49,964 bases of DNA from a virus, in the IMG/VR virus record IMGVR_UViG_3300035564_000046, positions 1 through 49,964 of that record, one strand, 5' to 3'. Below the pieces are notes generated by a model that saw only the letters and a program-made list of their open reading frames with translations, made no database searches and was not told the origin of the DNA. The position numbers were made by a program, and so were the translations under genes. Of the stretch, positions 1 to 6,783 are shown piece after piece (the stretch's first letter is position 1; every line of letters begins with the position of its first letter).

Positions 1-188
1 AAATCTGTGGTATTCACCGTACCAACGTCAACCGGCTCACAGACACCAATCGTCCACCGCCACGGAGCGGCCATCCAAATGATATTCGAGACCTCTTCGA
101 GAGCAGGCACTAGCACCTGCTCAAGGGGCATCCGCTTCAGGTACTCCTTGGCGGTATCGAACGCTTCGGATGGACGCTTTGTGGCCAT
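1..188 (-). CDS. Hypothetical late protein, C-terminus beyond left edge
   Basis: An open frame starts at an ATG (188-186) and runs off the left edge, giving 62 residues. A GAAGAG-type ribosome site lies just upstream and the frame begins 30 bases after the stop of the next gene in the same leftward series. The visible part begins MATKRPSEAF and holds a Trp-rich stretch (WMAAPWRWT). I do not recognise the family. Its position at the end of the structural arm suggests a virion or host-interaction protein. An ATG at 193 in another frame soon hits a stop. Confidence 0.7.
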   Translation of the reverse strand, partial: MATKRPSEAFDTAKEYLKRMPLEQVLVPALEEVSNIIWMAAPWRWTIGVCEPVDVGTVNTTD

Positions 189-217
189 GGCATACTCTTC
201 TCTTTCAGGTTACCGCA

Positions 218-631
218 TCAGGCAGGCCCGCCAATCGGGGGCATGTTCACCCGCATGTAGGGCGGCAAGGTGCGGTCGTCCCAGGCTTTGTTGCAGTTGA
301 GGCACAGATACACGGTGCCCTTGGACGTTCGGATCCCGCCCAATGCGGGCGTGTTGTTGGGCTTGGTGTGCGTGCAGCCCTCCTGGCGGGCTTCCACGAT
401 GTCGATCAGCTCTTGAACGGCCAGAAGGCGCTGTTCCTGCTCACGCAGGCGTTCCTGGCGCTGTTCCTCTTCCGCCCGCAGGGCTTTCAAACCCTGAACA
501 GCTTGGAGCAACTGCACGGCTTCTACCGTCTTACCGGAGGTAATGAGGGACTGGATGTAGTCCACATTAGGGTCAAGTTGATTCGGCGCCGCCTTTGGGG
601 GCTGCACTGGGGATTTCACTGGTTCAGGCAT
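218..631 (-). CDS. Coiled-coil protein with C-terminal zinc-binding motif
   Basis: A 137-residue protein. The N-terminus is Pro-rich, residues about 35-80 are Glu/Gln/Leu/Arg-rich and predicted to form a long helix or coiled coil, and residues about 85-115 contain CTHT followed by CLNC, a likely one-zinc site. A GAGGAAAG ribosome site precedes the ATG. It sits 21 bases downstream of the 222-aa gene in the late arm. No family recognised. A role in virion assembly or regulation is only inferred from position. Confidence 0.7.
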   Translation of the reverse strand: MPEPVKSPVQPPKAAPNQLDPNVDYIQSLITSGKTVEAVQLLQAVQGLKALRAEEEQRQERLREQEQRLLAVQELIDIVEARQEGCTHTKPNNTPALGGIRTSKGTVYLCLNCNKAWDDRTLPPYMRVNMPPIGGPA

Positions 632-652
632 AACTTTCCTCGTTTCTTCAGA

Positions 653-1321
653 TTAGAACGGATCGGCAGTTGGGGCAATCCGCCCGGTGGCTGCCGCCCA
701 TCCCTTTCGGTCACTCGTACCGAACACCCTCTCCGCTGCTTCTGGTGAGAACAGCCCGGCGCTGACACACTGCGCCAGAATCGTTCGCCAGCCTCGAATA
801 ACCTCGTGCCAGGGAACAAGGGTGCGAACCAGCCCCGGCTGCGACGTCGCTTCGAAAACGTAGCCCTCCCCACGAACATCATGGATGTCGGGGTCGTACT
901 CCAACCCGGCCCAGCGATGCTTGGGGAGGTCTTTGCGATCCAGCAACCCGATATTCGGGTCGGGGATCTCCTCGACCTTTGCGTCGAAGATGGAAAACTC
1001 AGGCATAGGGAAGTTGTGGTAGAGGCAGATTTTCTCCCTGCCCTCTGGGGTCAGCCGCCAGAGGTACTTCATCAGGGGCTTTCCAGGGATGACCTCAAAC
1101 CTCAAGTTGGGGTTGATCTTGATGAGCCGCGATTCAAGTTGCTCGGGGGTCAGTTTTACCCCTGCCTGCCGCTCGGCGTTGGTTGGGCTCTCCCCCGGCT
1201 TCATCACAACTTTCGCGCGGGCGAATTGCTCCTTGGCCCACGCTACTTGACGCGCCCTCTCGGCCACCGCTGGGTCCAGCGTGGCATGGCGGTCTTGCAC
1301 CGCCCCGTCTCGAATCAGCAT
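653..1321 (-). CDS. Conserved-looking hypothetical late protein (222 aa)
   Basis: A soluble 222-residue protein with no membrane segment or signal peptide, mixed charge and no repeats. The ATG at 1321 follows an AGGAG-rich leader and lies three bases after the stop of the small membrane protein gene, so the two are probably co-translated. The middle region (KYLWRLTPEGREKICLYHNF) is aromatic and looks globular. I cannot assign a function. Its location beyond the capsid genes suggests a minor virion or late accessory protein. Confidence 0.75.
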   Translation of the reverse strand: MLIRDGAVQDRHATLDPAVAERARQVAWAKEQFARAKVVMKPGESPTNAERQAGVKLTPEQLESRLIKINPNLRFEVIPGKPLMKYLWRLTPEGREKICLYHNFPMPEFSIFDAKVEEIPDPNIGLLDRKDLPKHRWAGLEYDPDIHDVRGEGYVFEATSQPGLVRTLVPWHEVIRGWRTILAQCVSAGLFSPEAAERVFGTSDRKGWAAATGRIAPTADPF

Positions 1322-1324
1322 ATA

Positions 1325-1597
1325 CTATTTCCTCACTCCTGCTAGGTATTTCAACTCAACCCGCATCTCCGCTGTCTCGACGCGGAGCTTTACGAGTTCC
1401 TCTCTCGTCTTCACCAACTCGCCCGTCAGCTCCTTGATGTTCTGCTCCCAGGTAGTGACGGACCTCTCGATTGAGTAGATCCTTGCTTCCTGCCGCGCGT
1501 AGATCACGCCCGCCAGGACAAGAATCGTAATCAGTTTGACCACTGCGCTCCAGCCACCGTTGCTCAACCACTTGAACACGTTCGTCTCCCGGCTCAT
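1325..1597 (-). CDS. Single-pass membrane protein with coiled-coil tail
   Basis: A 90-residue protein. Residues about 14-32 (WSAVVKLITILVLAGVIYA) are a clear transmembrane helix. The remaining 55 residues are a heptad-like coiled coil (ELTGELVKTREELVKLRVET). A longer frame exists upstream, but the ATG at 1597 overlaps the stop of the preceding gene as ATGA, so I chose it. One TM helix plus coiled coil is typical of small phage lysis or holin-accessory proteins (i-spanin-like, or XhlA-like with reversed order). That assignment is inference; no endolysin is visible next to it. Confidence 0.7.
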   Translation of the reverse strand: MSRETNVFKWLSNGGWSAVVKLITILVLAGVIYARQEARIYSIERSVTTWEQNIKELTGELVKTREELVKLRVETAEMRVELKYLAGVRK

Positions 1598-2007
1598 GGT
1601 GTCAACGGCTCCGTCGTTGGTGTGATCGGTGTAGGCAGTGTCGGAATGACCAGTGTCGTCGGGTCCACCGTGACCGCGAACAGATCGGTCGGCCCGGCCA
1701 CCTGTCTTCCAGTCGCGTCGTAGAACCATGTGCAGTACCTCGTGTTCGGAGGAGTCAAATCCGCGTTGTAGAACAACTTCGTGTCGGTTACAAACGCCCC
1801 GTCGATGATCGGTACTTTGGTGCGCTGAGGAACCCGTTGCTGCGGGAAATCGTCCCCCAGATACATGGAAGCGTAGACCTCCGAGTTCGTGGCCGTCGAA
1901 TAGCTGGGCATAACGGTAACGATGAGAGCGAACCCGTTAAAGTTGCTCCCGTTGTCCCACTGCACCACCCCTGCCAACGAGGCCCTACGCGGATCTGTCA
2001 CTGACAT
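1594..2007 (-). CDS. Beta-rich structural protein (137 aa)
   Basis: A Thr/Val/Pro-rich 137-residue protein ending in a Pro-Thr tail. The pattern NADLTPPNTRYCTWFYDATG resembles fibronectin-III-like domains seen in phage fibres, where a PxNTxY segment precedes the last strands. A GGAG ribosome site and a TACAAT hexamer 6 nt above it precede the ATG. The stop overlaps the start of the next gene (ATGA). Probably a virion surface or baseplate-fibre component; moderate confidence for 'structural', low for the domain. Confidence 0.7.
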   Translation of the reverse strand: MSVTDPRRASLAGVVQWDNGSNFNGFALIVTVMPSYSTATNSEVYASMYLGDDFPQQRVPQRTKVPIIDGAFVTDTKLFYNADLTPPNTRYCTWFYDATGRQVAGPTDLFAVTVDPTTLVIPTLPTPITPTTEPLTP

Positions 2008-2013
2008 TGGTTA

Positions 2014-2029
2014 CTCCACCTTCATTGTA
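2014..2029 (-). promoter_or_regulatory. Late promoter/RBS module
   Basis: On the minus strand TACAAT (2029-2024) is followed after exactly 6 nt by GGAG and then the ATG at 2007. Same layout as seven other leftward genes. No -35 hexamer is seen. Confidence 0.5.
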
Positions 2030-2065
2030 CCCCATGGTAGAGGGGGTTGATTTTGAGGGGGAGAC

Positions 2066-2121
2066 GAGGGCAGGTGTCGGTGGGTGACGAGACGAGGCGA
2101 GTGAGGAGAGTGCCTGCCCTC
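2066..2121. repeat. Inverted repeat in late-arm gap
   Basis: GAGGGCAGG (2066-2074) is repeated as its complement CCTGCCCTC (2113-2121), flanking a 38-nt purine-rich stretch with repeated GACGAG/GCGAG/GTGAG units. A TATACT hexamer (minus strand, 2133-2128) lies just upstream of it in the transcription direction. It could be a leader hairpin of the downstream late transcript or a weak terminator; no T tract follows. Confidence 0.4.
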
Positions 2122-2141
2122 AAGACTAGTATACCATCTGA

Positions 2142-3740
2142 CTATTTGAACTGGACGCCAAGGCTCTTTAGGGCGTCTTCGAGTACTCCCGGTTTCAGTG
2201 AGGGAGAGGCCAGTCCCTTACCGTACCCCTTCATTTTCAAGGCCGCGTTCAGAGCGTTGATTCCCTGTTCAGGAGGAATGCCTAGGCTGTTGAGCGCCTG
2301 GGAGATCATGTTCTTCCCGACCACGGAGTCTGGCTGACCCCAACCAGGAGTTGTAGGATTCTTGAACAAAGCCTGTCCCTGTTTGAGAGTATCTATGACT
2401 GCGTTGAGAGGAGGCGCGGCCTTGGCCTTGATCCCCAGCCCATTCAAGGCCGTGGCTAGTTTGTTGGGTTCGAGGTCTTTGGAGAAGATTCCTTTCTCCC
2501 AGCCCCACTTTTTCAGGTTTTCGGAAAGCTTGCTGTAAACCTCCATTGGATTTCCATGTGCGTCCAGAACGTCAAGTACGTCACCCATCGGGGTCTCGGT
2601 TTTGCTCTTTGCGACGTTCAATAGCTGCTCGGCAAGTAGTTGGTGCGGCGTCTTCGTTGCAGGTTGTCCACTAAACCCACCGCTCGCCCAGAACTCGCTT
2701 ACAGCTTGAGCGTCCTTCGCCGCTTGGGCTTTCTTCGCCGCCAGGTATGGTGAAGAGGCCAACTTCTTATAGGCCGACCCAGAGGGAACCGGGGGCAGTC
2801 CTGGAGACTTGGTATTCACAACCCCAGCCGTAGTTTGCGGCGTGATAATCCCCTTGTCGAGCATCACGGACTTCCCAAGCTTCCTCAGGTTCCTGTCAAG
2901 CAGCACGGCCTGGGTTGGAGCGAGTTTGCCCGTGCGATCCCTACCTAACGCGACAATCGAGTCGTACCCGGAGCGTTCAGCCAGGGTGCTTGCGAGTGCT
3001 TCCTGTACAACAGTGAGAGGAGAATGCGATTGTGCCGCCGCTTTAATCTCTTTGGGCGAGAGATACTTGCGGATGGTTGGGTGGGACATCCATTGGTCAA
3101 TTCTTTCCCCCGGATTGTTCATGATTTTAAGGTTGCGCAGCGAGTTCACCAGATCCCGCCCACCAAGCGCCTGTAGCGCATCGTTTGCGATGTACTCAGA
3201 CCCGCGCGTAAGCCGCAGCGTTGTCTCTGGCTTCCACCCCAATCGTGCTGGATACGCGCCTCCCTCAATATGCCAATTTGGATTCCATGCTGATGGTTCT
3301 GAGTGGTAATACCCCTTGTACTCCTCCTCCCCTGGCCGATTGACCGAGGCAAACAACCCCTTCCGCCCACCACGAGTGACCGGAACGGGAGTATCTTCGG
3401 CCTGAAACCGGGTGACATTCAGGTTCCGCTCCAGCCCCAGAAGGTCCTTCATTTTCGCCTGGAGTCTCGGCGACATCTTCGACCAGCGCATTGGGGAGGA
3501 TTCAAGAACAGGCCCCAGCTCAGGGTCGTCTTCCCTGGGACCGAACGCCTGCGTCTTGGCGGACTCATATGCTCCGATCAGTCCTCCGGGGATTGCCCCG
3601 ACGGGACCCGACATCACCCCACCAGTCGCGGCGCCAGCCATGGCGTCTCGAATCAGATCCTCAAGCCGAATCCACTGAGACCGCGAACGGGTATCGGGGA
3701 GAATTTGGGCCTCGGGTGAAATGTACTGGGGCTCGGGCAT
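2142..3740 (-). CDS. Large virion-associated protein, possible polyvalent-protein domain
   Basis: A 532-residue protein starting right after the stop of the 61-aa gene. Residues about 33-55 are Gly/Ala-rich (AGAATGGVMSGPVGAIPGG), like N-termini of internal head or ejection proteins. Residues about 120-290 include an ETTLRLTRG strand and a later GYDSIV/AVLLD pair, which resembles the layout of ADP-ribosyltransferase-like domains in phage polyvalent proteins, but no HGT motif is visible. Residues 310-530 are helical, with short repeats around LNALG/LNGLG and a 'KSLGVQF' end. Probably packaged or ejected with DNA; enzymatic activity is speculative. Confidence 0.7.
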   Translation of the reverse strand: MPEPQYISPEAQILPDTRSRSQWIRLEDLIRDAMAGAATGGVMSGPVGAIPGGLIGAYESAKTQAFGPREDDPELGPVLESSPMRWSKMSPRLQAKMKDLLGLERNLNVTRFQAEDTPVPVTRGGRKGLFASVNRPGEEEYKGYYHSEPSAWNPNWHIEGGAYPARLGWKPETTLRLTRGSEYIANDALQALGGRDLVNSLRNLKIMNNPGERIDQWMSHPTIRKYLSPKEIKAAAQSHSPLTVVQEALASTLAERSGYDSIVALGRDRTGKLAPTQAVLLDRNLRKLGKSVMLDKGIITPQTTAGVVNTKSPGLPPVPSGSAYKKLASSPYLAAKKAQAAKDAQAVSEFWASGGFSGQPATKTPHQLLAEQLLNVAKSKTETPMGDVLDVLDAHGNPMEVYSKLSENLKKWGWEKGIFSKDLEPNKLATALNGLGIKAKAAPPLNAVIDTLKQGQALFKNPTTPGWGQPDSVVGKNMISQALNSLGIPPEQGINALNAALKMKGYGKGLASPSLKPGVLEDALKSLGVQFK

Positions 3741-3926
3741 CTACTTTCCTTTCGGCGCCCGCCCCAGCTTGTTAATCACTGAGTTGGCGATCCGAATCGC
3801 GCTCGCGTCACTCTTGCCCGAGGCGAGGGTCTTATTGGCAACCTCGCTCCACACGCGAATCCCTTCCTTGCTCCCAGCGGCCTTCTTGTTGTGCCGTCCA
3901 ACGTCGGACTTCCCTGCCCAGGGCAT
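3741..3926 (-). CDS. Small basic phage protein of the 'SAIRxAN' type
   Basis: A 61-residue basic protein, MPWAGKSDVGRHNKKA at the start and ASAIRIANSVINK near the end. This pattern (rHxKkA, then VAN and AIRxAN) recurs in short proteins next to phage head genes; no function is established as far as I know. An AATAGGAGGG ribosome site precedes the ATG. Its stop TAG is immediately followed by the ATG of the 532-aa gene. It lies just beyond the terminator after the decoration-like gene. Confidence 0.75.
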   Translation of the reverse strand: MPWAGKSDVGRHNKKAAGSKEGIRVWSEVANKTLASGKSDASAIRIANSVINKLGRAPKGK

Positions 3927-3983
3927 AGGACCCTCCTATTCACAGAATGTCTACTTCCATGATACTATCCGCAAACCAGACGC

Positions 3984-4014
3984 AAAAAGGGCTCCCAGGT
4001 TGCCCCAGGAGCCC
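3984..4014 (-). terminator. Rho-independent terminator after decoration gene
   Basis: On the minus strand GGGCTCC and GGAGCCC form a 7-bp stem (4014-4008 with 3995-3989) followed directly by five T residues (3988-3984). It lies 26 bases past the stop of the 4040-4519 gene and ends the capsid transcript. Confidence 0.8.
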
Positions 4015-4039
4015 AGTTGCTACCGACCCAACAACCGCG

Positions 4040-4519
4040 TTACGCGGTGGCGGTTGTCCAAGCGTAAGGCTTGAAGTGGACCTGCACCGCAGCGTCGGTT
4101 CCAACGGTGCCGTTGGAGCCCGCGATTGCCAGGGCGCAGACCACGAGGTTGCCCTTTGCCAGCACGCAGGAGCCGTCCGTCTTCAGCACGGCCTGGGTGA
4201 TCCCAGTGCCCGTGTTGTAGGTAGAAGGCGCCCCGGCACCCGTCGCCGTGGAGATGAACGACGGATTGGTTGTGCAGAGCGCGGTTGCCGTCCCTGCCGC
4301 CACGACCTTGCTCACGGTTGCAGTCAAGGTGCGGTCAGTCGAGGTTGTCATCGTGCGGGTGGCCAGGAAGACCCCGGTGACCTCGCCCGCCTCAGGGGCG
4401 ACAAACACAGTCACGTTGGTTGCCGTGGTGTGGTTGCCGTTCTGAGCGTAGACGAAGACCCGTTCGGCGTCTGTGTTACCGATGGCGTCGTTGCTAAGGA
4501 AGAGTCTCTTGCTTGCCAT
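4040..4519 (-). CDS. Head decoration-like protein
   Basis: A 159-residue Thr/Ala/Val-rich, beta-rich protein without signal peptide (begins MASKRLFLSNDA). It sits 15 bases after the major capsid gene with its own AAGGAG site and is closed by a strong terminator, so it is co-transcribed with the capsid protein. Abundant Thr and Ala and lack of long helices fit a capsid decoration or stabilising protein, but this is inferred from position and composition; no specific family recognised. Confidence 0.65.
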   Translation of the reverse strand: MASKRLFLSNDAIGNTDAERVFVYAQNGNHTTATNVTVFVAPEAGEVTGVFLATRTMTTSTDRTLTATVSKVVAAGTATALCTTNPSFISTATGAGAPSTYNTGTGITQAVLKTDGSCVLAKGNLVVCALAIAGSNGTVGTDAAVQVHFKPYAWTTATA

Positions 4520-4534
4520 TGTCTTGCTCCTTTC

Positions 4535-5533
4535 CTACGCCACGACCGAGCTTGGCGCGTCGATGGTCTTGTAGCGGTAGGTCCCACCGATCCCAGTCGG
4601 GCCTTCCAGCACGACGGTTGTGAAGACGTAGTTGTAGGAGACGGCCCCACCAATCACACCTTCGGGATCGACGATGCTCTTTCCGCCACGGATTGTGGTG
4701 ATGTTGAACCGCTGCGACTTCGGATCAGTGATCCGCTGCGGTCCCTTGCCCGACAGATCGACCGAGCCGACGCCGCCCTTGCCGAAGATGTAGCAGCGCC
4801 ACTTGTTCGGCGAACCAGCGGTCAGACAGACGTTCGTGGATTCGATGATCTTGCATCCGCCGACCTCGGCCAGTTGGCCGCGATCTTCCGGCTTGATCGC
4901 CTCGGATGGGACCCGCGTGTACTTCTGAAGGTCCATCAGGCCATTCGCCGATGGGTCGTTCAGCAGATCGAAGGCCACGTAGGGGTGAATCACGGCCAGG
5001 AAGTAGCCGTCGTCCATGGGCTCCACGTCCAGGCCAGTCAGCCGGGCGCGGGCGTTGCGGAAGTCGGCTGCCTTGAGGTAGGATCCTGTCAGAGCGAGAT
5101 CGGTGGAGGCGTACTCCGCGTCGATCACAGTCCGAACCAGGGTGTCCACGCTCAGACCGGCCTGATAGCCCAGAAGCTCTGCCGCGTTCTGCAGGATCGG
5201 ATCCAGCGCGGTGTCGAGCAGGAAGTCGGAGACGTTGATGAAGTTGGTGTACTGTCCCACCGTCGCGGAGACTGTCCGAGACGAGATGGAAACAGGTGTG
5301 CCCACGCCACCTTCCGGCGCCTTCTGCGTTGTCATTTCCGACAGGTTGTTGTAGCGGTAGAACTGGACTGTGCGGCCAGATTGACGCTCCAGCATGTCGG
5401 GGGTCGTTGCCTTATGGAAGTGGAATTTCTTCATAAGGCGGTCAAGCCCTTTCTTGCGGTACACAACCGCCGCCAAGTGCGGCAGGTTGGACGCCGATGT
5501 TCGCATCCCCTCGGGGACGGGAGAATAGGCCAT
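4535..5533 (-). CDS. Major capsid protein, N4-gp56 type
   Basis: A 332-residue protein. The order of features fits the N4 gp56 capsid family: an N-terminal helix with basic residues (KKGLDRLMKKFHFHK), GRTVQFYRYNNLSE, a PEGGVGTP segment, QYTNFINVSDF, then a mid-chain helix, a 'VIHPYVAFDL' strand, GGCKIIEST and a C-terminal beta region. The gene has its own promoter (5626-5596) placed after a strong terminator and a leader of about 55 nt with AAGGAGGG before the ATG. This allows high independent expression, as expected for the main shell protein. Confidence 0.88.
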   Translation of the reverse strand: MAYSPVPEGMRTSASNLPHLAAVVYRKKGLDRLMKKFHFHKATTPDMLERQSGRTVQFYRYNNLSEMTTQKAPEGGVGTPVSISSRTVSATVGQYTNFINVSDFLLDTALDPILQNAAELLGYQAGLSVDTLVRTVIDAEYASTDLALTGSYLKAADFRNARARLTGLDVEPMDDGYFLAVIHPYVAFDLLNDPSANGLMDLQKYTRVPSEAIKPEDRGQLAEVGGCKIIESTNVCLTAGSPNKWRCYIFGKGGVGSVDLSGKGPQRITDPKSQRFNITTIRGGKSIVDPEGVIGGAVSYNYVFTTVVLEGPTGIGGTYRYKTIDAPSSVVA

Positions 5534-5595
5534 GATCCCTCCTTGCGTTCAATTGTTCGTCAACGGGGACCAGTACTCCAGTACCCGTCACCCTC

Positions 5596-5626
5596 AGCGT
5601 ACCACAAATGTCGTAGCTCGTGTCAA
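5596..5626 (-). promoter_or_regulatory. Major capsid gene promoter
   Basis: Minus strand TTGACA (5626-5621) and TACGCT (5601-5596) with a 19-bp spacer. It starts 4 bases after the T tract of the upstream terminator and drives the capsid gene alone. The spacer is longer than ideal, so activator help is possible. Confidence 0.6.
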
Positions 5627-5629
5627 GAC

Positions 5630-5662
5630 AAAAAAGAGGGAGGGACAATCCTGGTCCCTCCC
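5630..5662 (-). terminator. Strong rho-independent terminator after scaffold gene
   Basis: Minus-strand stem GGGAGGGAC / GTCCCTCCC (9 bp, 7-nt loop) followed by CT and six T (5635-5630). It separates the terminase-portal-scaffold transcript from the capsid transcript. Confidence 0.9.
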
Positions 5663-5682
5663 GGCTTCAATGAAGGCGGCGG

Positions 5683-6474
5683 TCAGTAGATGTTCACACC
5701 CTGAGCTTCGGCCTTGCGGATGATTGCTTCGAGCTGCTCCACGGGGAGGCTCTCGGCAATCTCCATGATGTCCGGGCCGGGGCTCTGTGTGCGGCCACTG
5801 ACGCGAGGTGGGGCTAATGGAGGGGCGTAAGGCGAGGTATCCCGGTAGGCGCCGCCCTCCTCGGGCTGGGCCAGTTCCAGCATGTTGCGGTGCTTGGCGA
5901 CGGCGAATGCGTTCTCCAGCCCATCAGAGTCCAACCTTAGGTTCATCCCCTGCATCACGGCCATGATCGCCTGGCGGTTCTGGTCGGTGCCGAGGAATTC
6001 GGGGTGCTGCATGTTGAACTCGCGTACTGCCATTTGGGCCTCCAACTGCTGTTGTTTCAGCGCCATGGCGTTGAGCGCTGCAGGCAGGTTGTCCACCCCG
6101 TAGCGAGCCTTTTCCACCAGGGCCATCGCCTCGGCGGGGTTCTTCTGCATCTTGGCGATGAACTCGTTGAGGTCCACTTTGGGCGCCTCGTTCATCTGCT
6201 GAGCAGTAACCTGTTGGCCGGGCCGCTGGGCAGCCTGCGCGAGAAGCTCCTCGCGCTGCCGCGCTTGGATTGCTTCGTACTCCGATAGAGCCGCCTGCAG
6301 CTCCTCAACGGTCTTGAAAGCCCGGTCCTGGCCCCCAATCTTGAGTGTCACCGTTGCCTCGGGTTGAGCCGCTTGAGTGCCCGCTTGCGCGGCGGCGGCG
6401 TCGATGATTTGCTGTTCCACGCTCCGGGTGTCGGCGGCTGGCGCCTGCCCCGGCGTAACTGCTGCTGTTGCCAT
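5683..6474 (-). CDS. Head scaffolding-like protein
   Basis: A 263-residue acidic, Ala/Gln/Glu-rich protein between portal and capsid genes. An N-terminal disordered Ala-rich stretch is followed by 'TLKIGGQDRAFKTVEEL' and helices with long Q/E runs (about 60-165), then a Pro-rich linker and a short C-terminal helix. This composition and the position directly before the capsid gene are typical for scaffold proteins that guide procapsid assembly. No protease domain is visible, so the scaffold would be released intact or cut by another enzyme. Confidence 0.75.
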   Translation of the reverse strand: MATAAVTPGQAPAADTRSVEQQIIDAAAAQAGTQAAQPEATVTLKIGGQDRAFKTVEELQAALSEYEAIQARQREELLAQAAQRPGQQVTAQQMNEAPKVDLNEFIAKMQKNPAEAMALVEKARYGVDNLPAALNAMALKQQQLEAQMAVREFNMQHPEFLGTDQNRQAIMAVMQGMNLRLDSDGLENAFAVAKHRNMLELAQPEEGGAYRDTSPYAPPLAPPRVSGRTQSPGPDIMEIAESLPVEQLEAIIRKAEAQGVNIY

Positions 6475-6477
6475 TGG

Positions 6478-6771
6478 TTATCCTCTCTCCATTAGCGGAT
6501 TTGCGTAGGTTCCGCCATGCAGGACGTCCGTCTCAAGGACCTCCCGCTCCTCATCAAGTCCAATGCGTTCGATGTCGTCTGTAAGAAGCCGTCGTACTCG
6601 CATGAGTACCGCCCGAGCGCGGGCGAGATTTTCCAGGGAGCTGTCGGGGAGAGCGTCCATCATTTTGAGGTCCAGGCGCTCGTTCCAGGAGTCAATCCGC
6701 TTGAGCACCAGTTGAAACCCAACGTGGTCACGCAGCGCGAGCAACGCTCGCTTTCTCTCCGTCTCACTCAT
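6478..6771 (-). CDS. Small helical protein between portal and scaffold
   Basis: A 97-residue charged helical protein (MSETERKRALLALRDH at the start). The ATG lies 13 bases after the portal stop and the stop is 3 bases before the scaffold start, so it belongs to the same transcript. No good Shine-Dalgarno is seen, suggesting coupling to portal translation. No family recognised; head assembly role inferred from position only. Confidence 0.7.
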   Translation of the reverse strand: MSETERKRALLALRDHVGFQLVLKRIDSWNERLDLKMMDALPDSSLENLARARAVLMRVRRLLTDDIERIGLDEEREVLETDVLHGGTYANPLMERG

Positions 6772-6783
6772 GATTCTAGTCTA

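Noticed and set aside
3947-5689. A 580-codon frame on the plus strand
   Set aside because: It is antisense to the major capsid and decoration genes and the terminator. The product is low-quality (His/Arg/Val-rich) and lacks a ribosome site.
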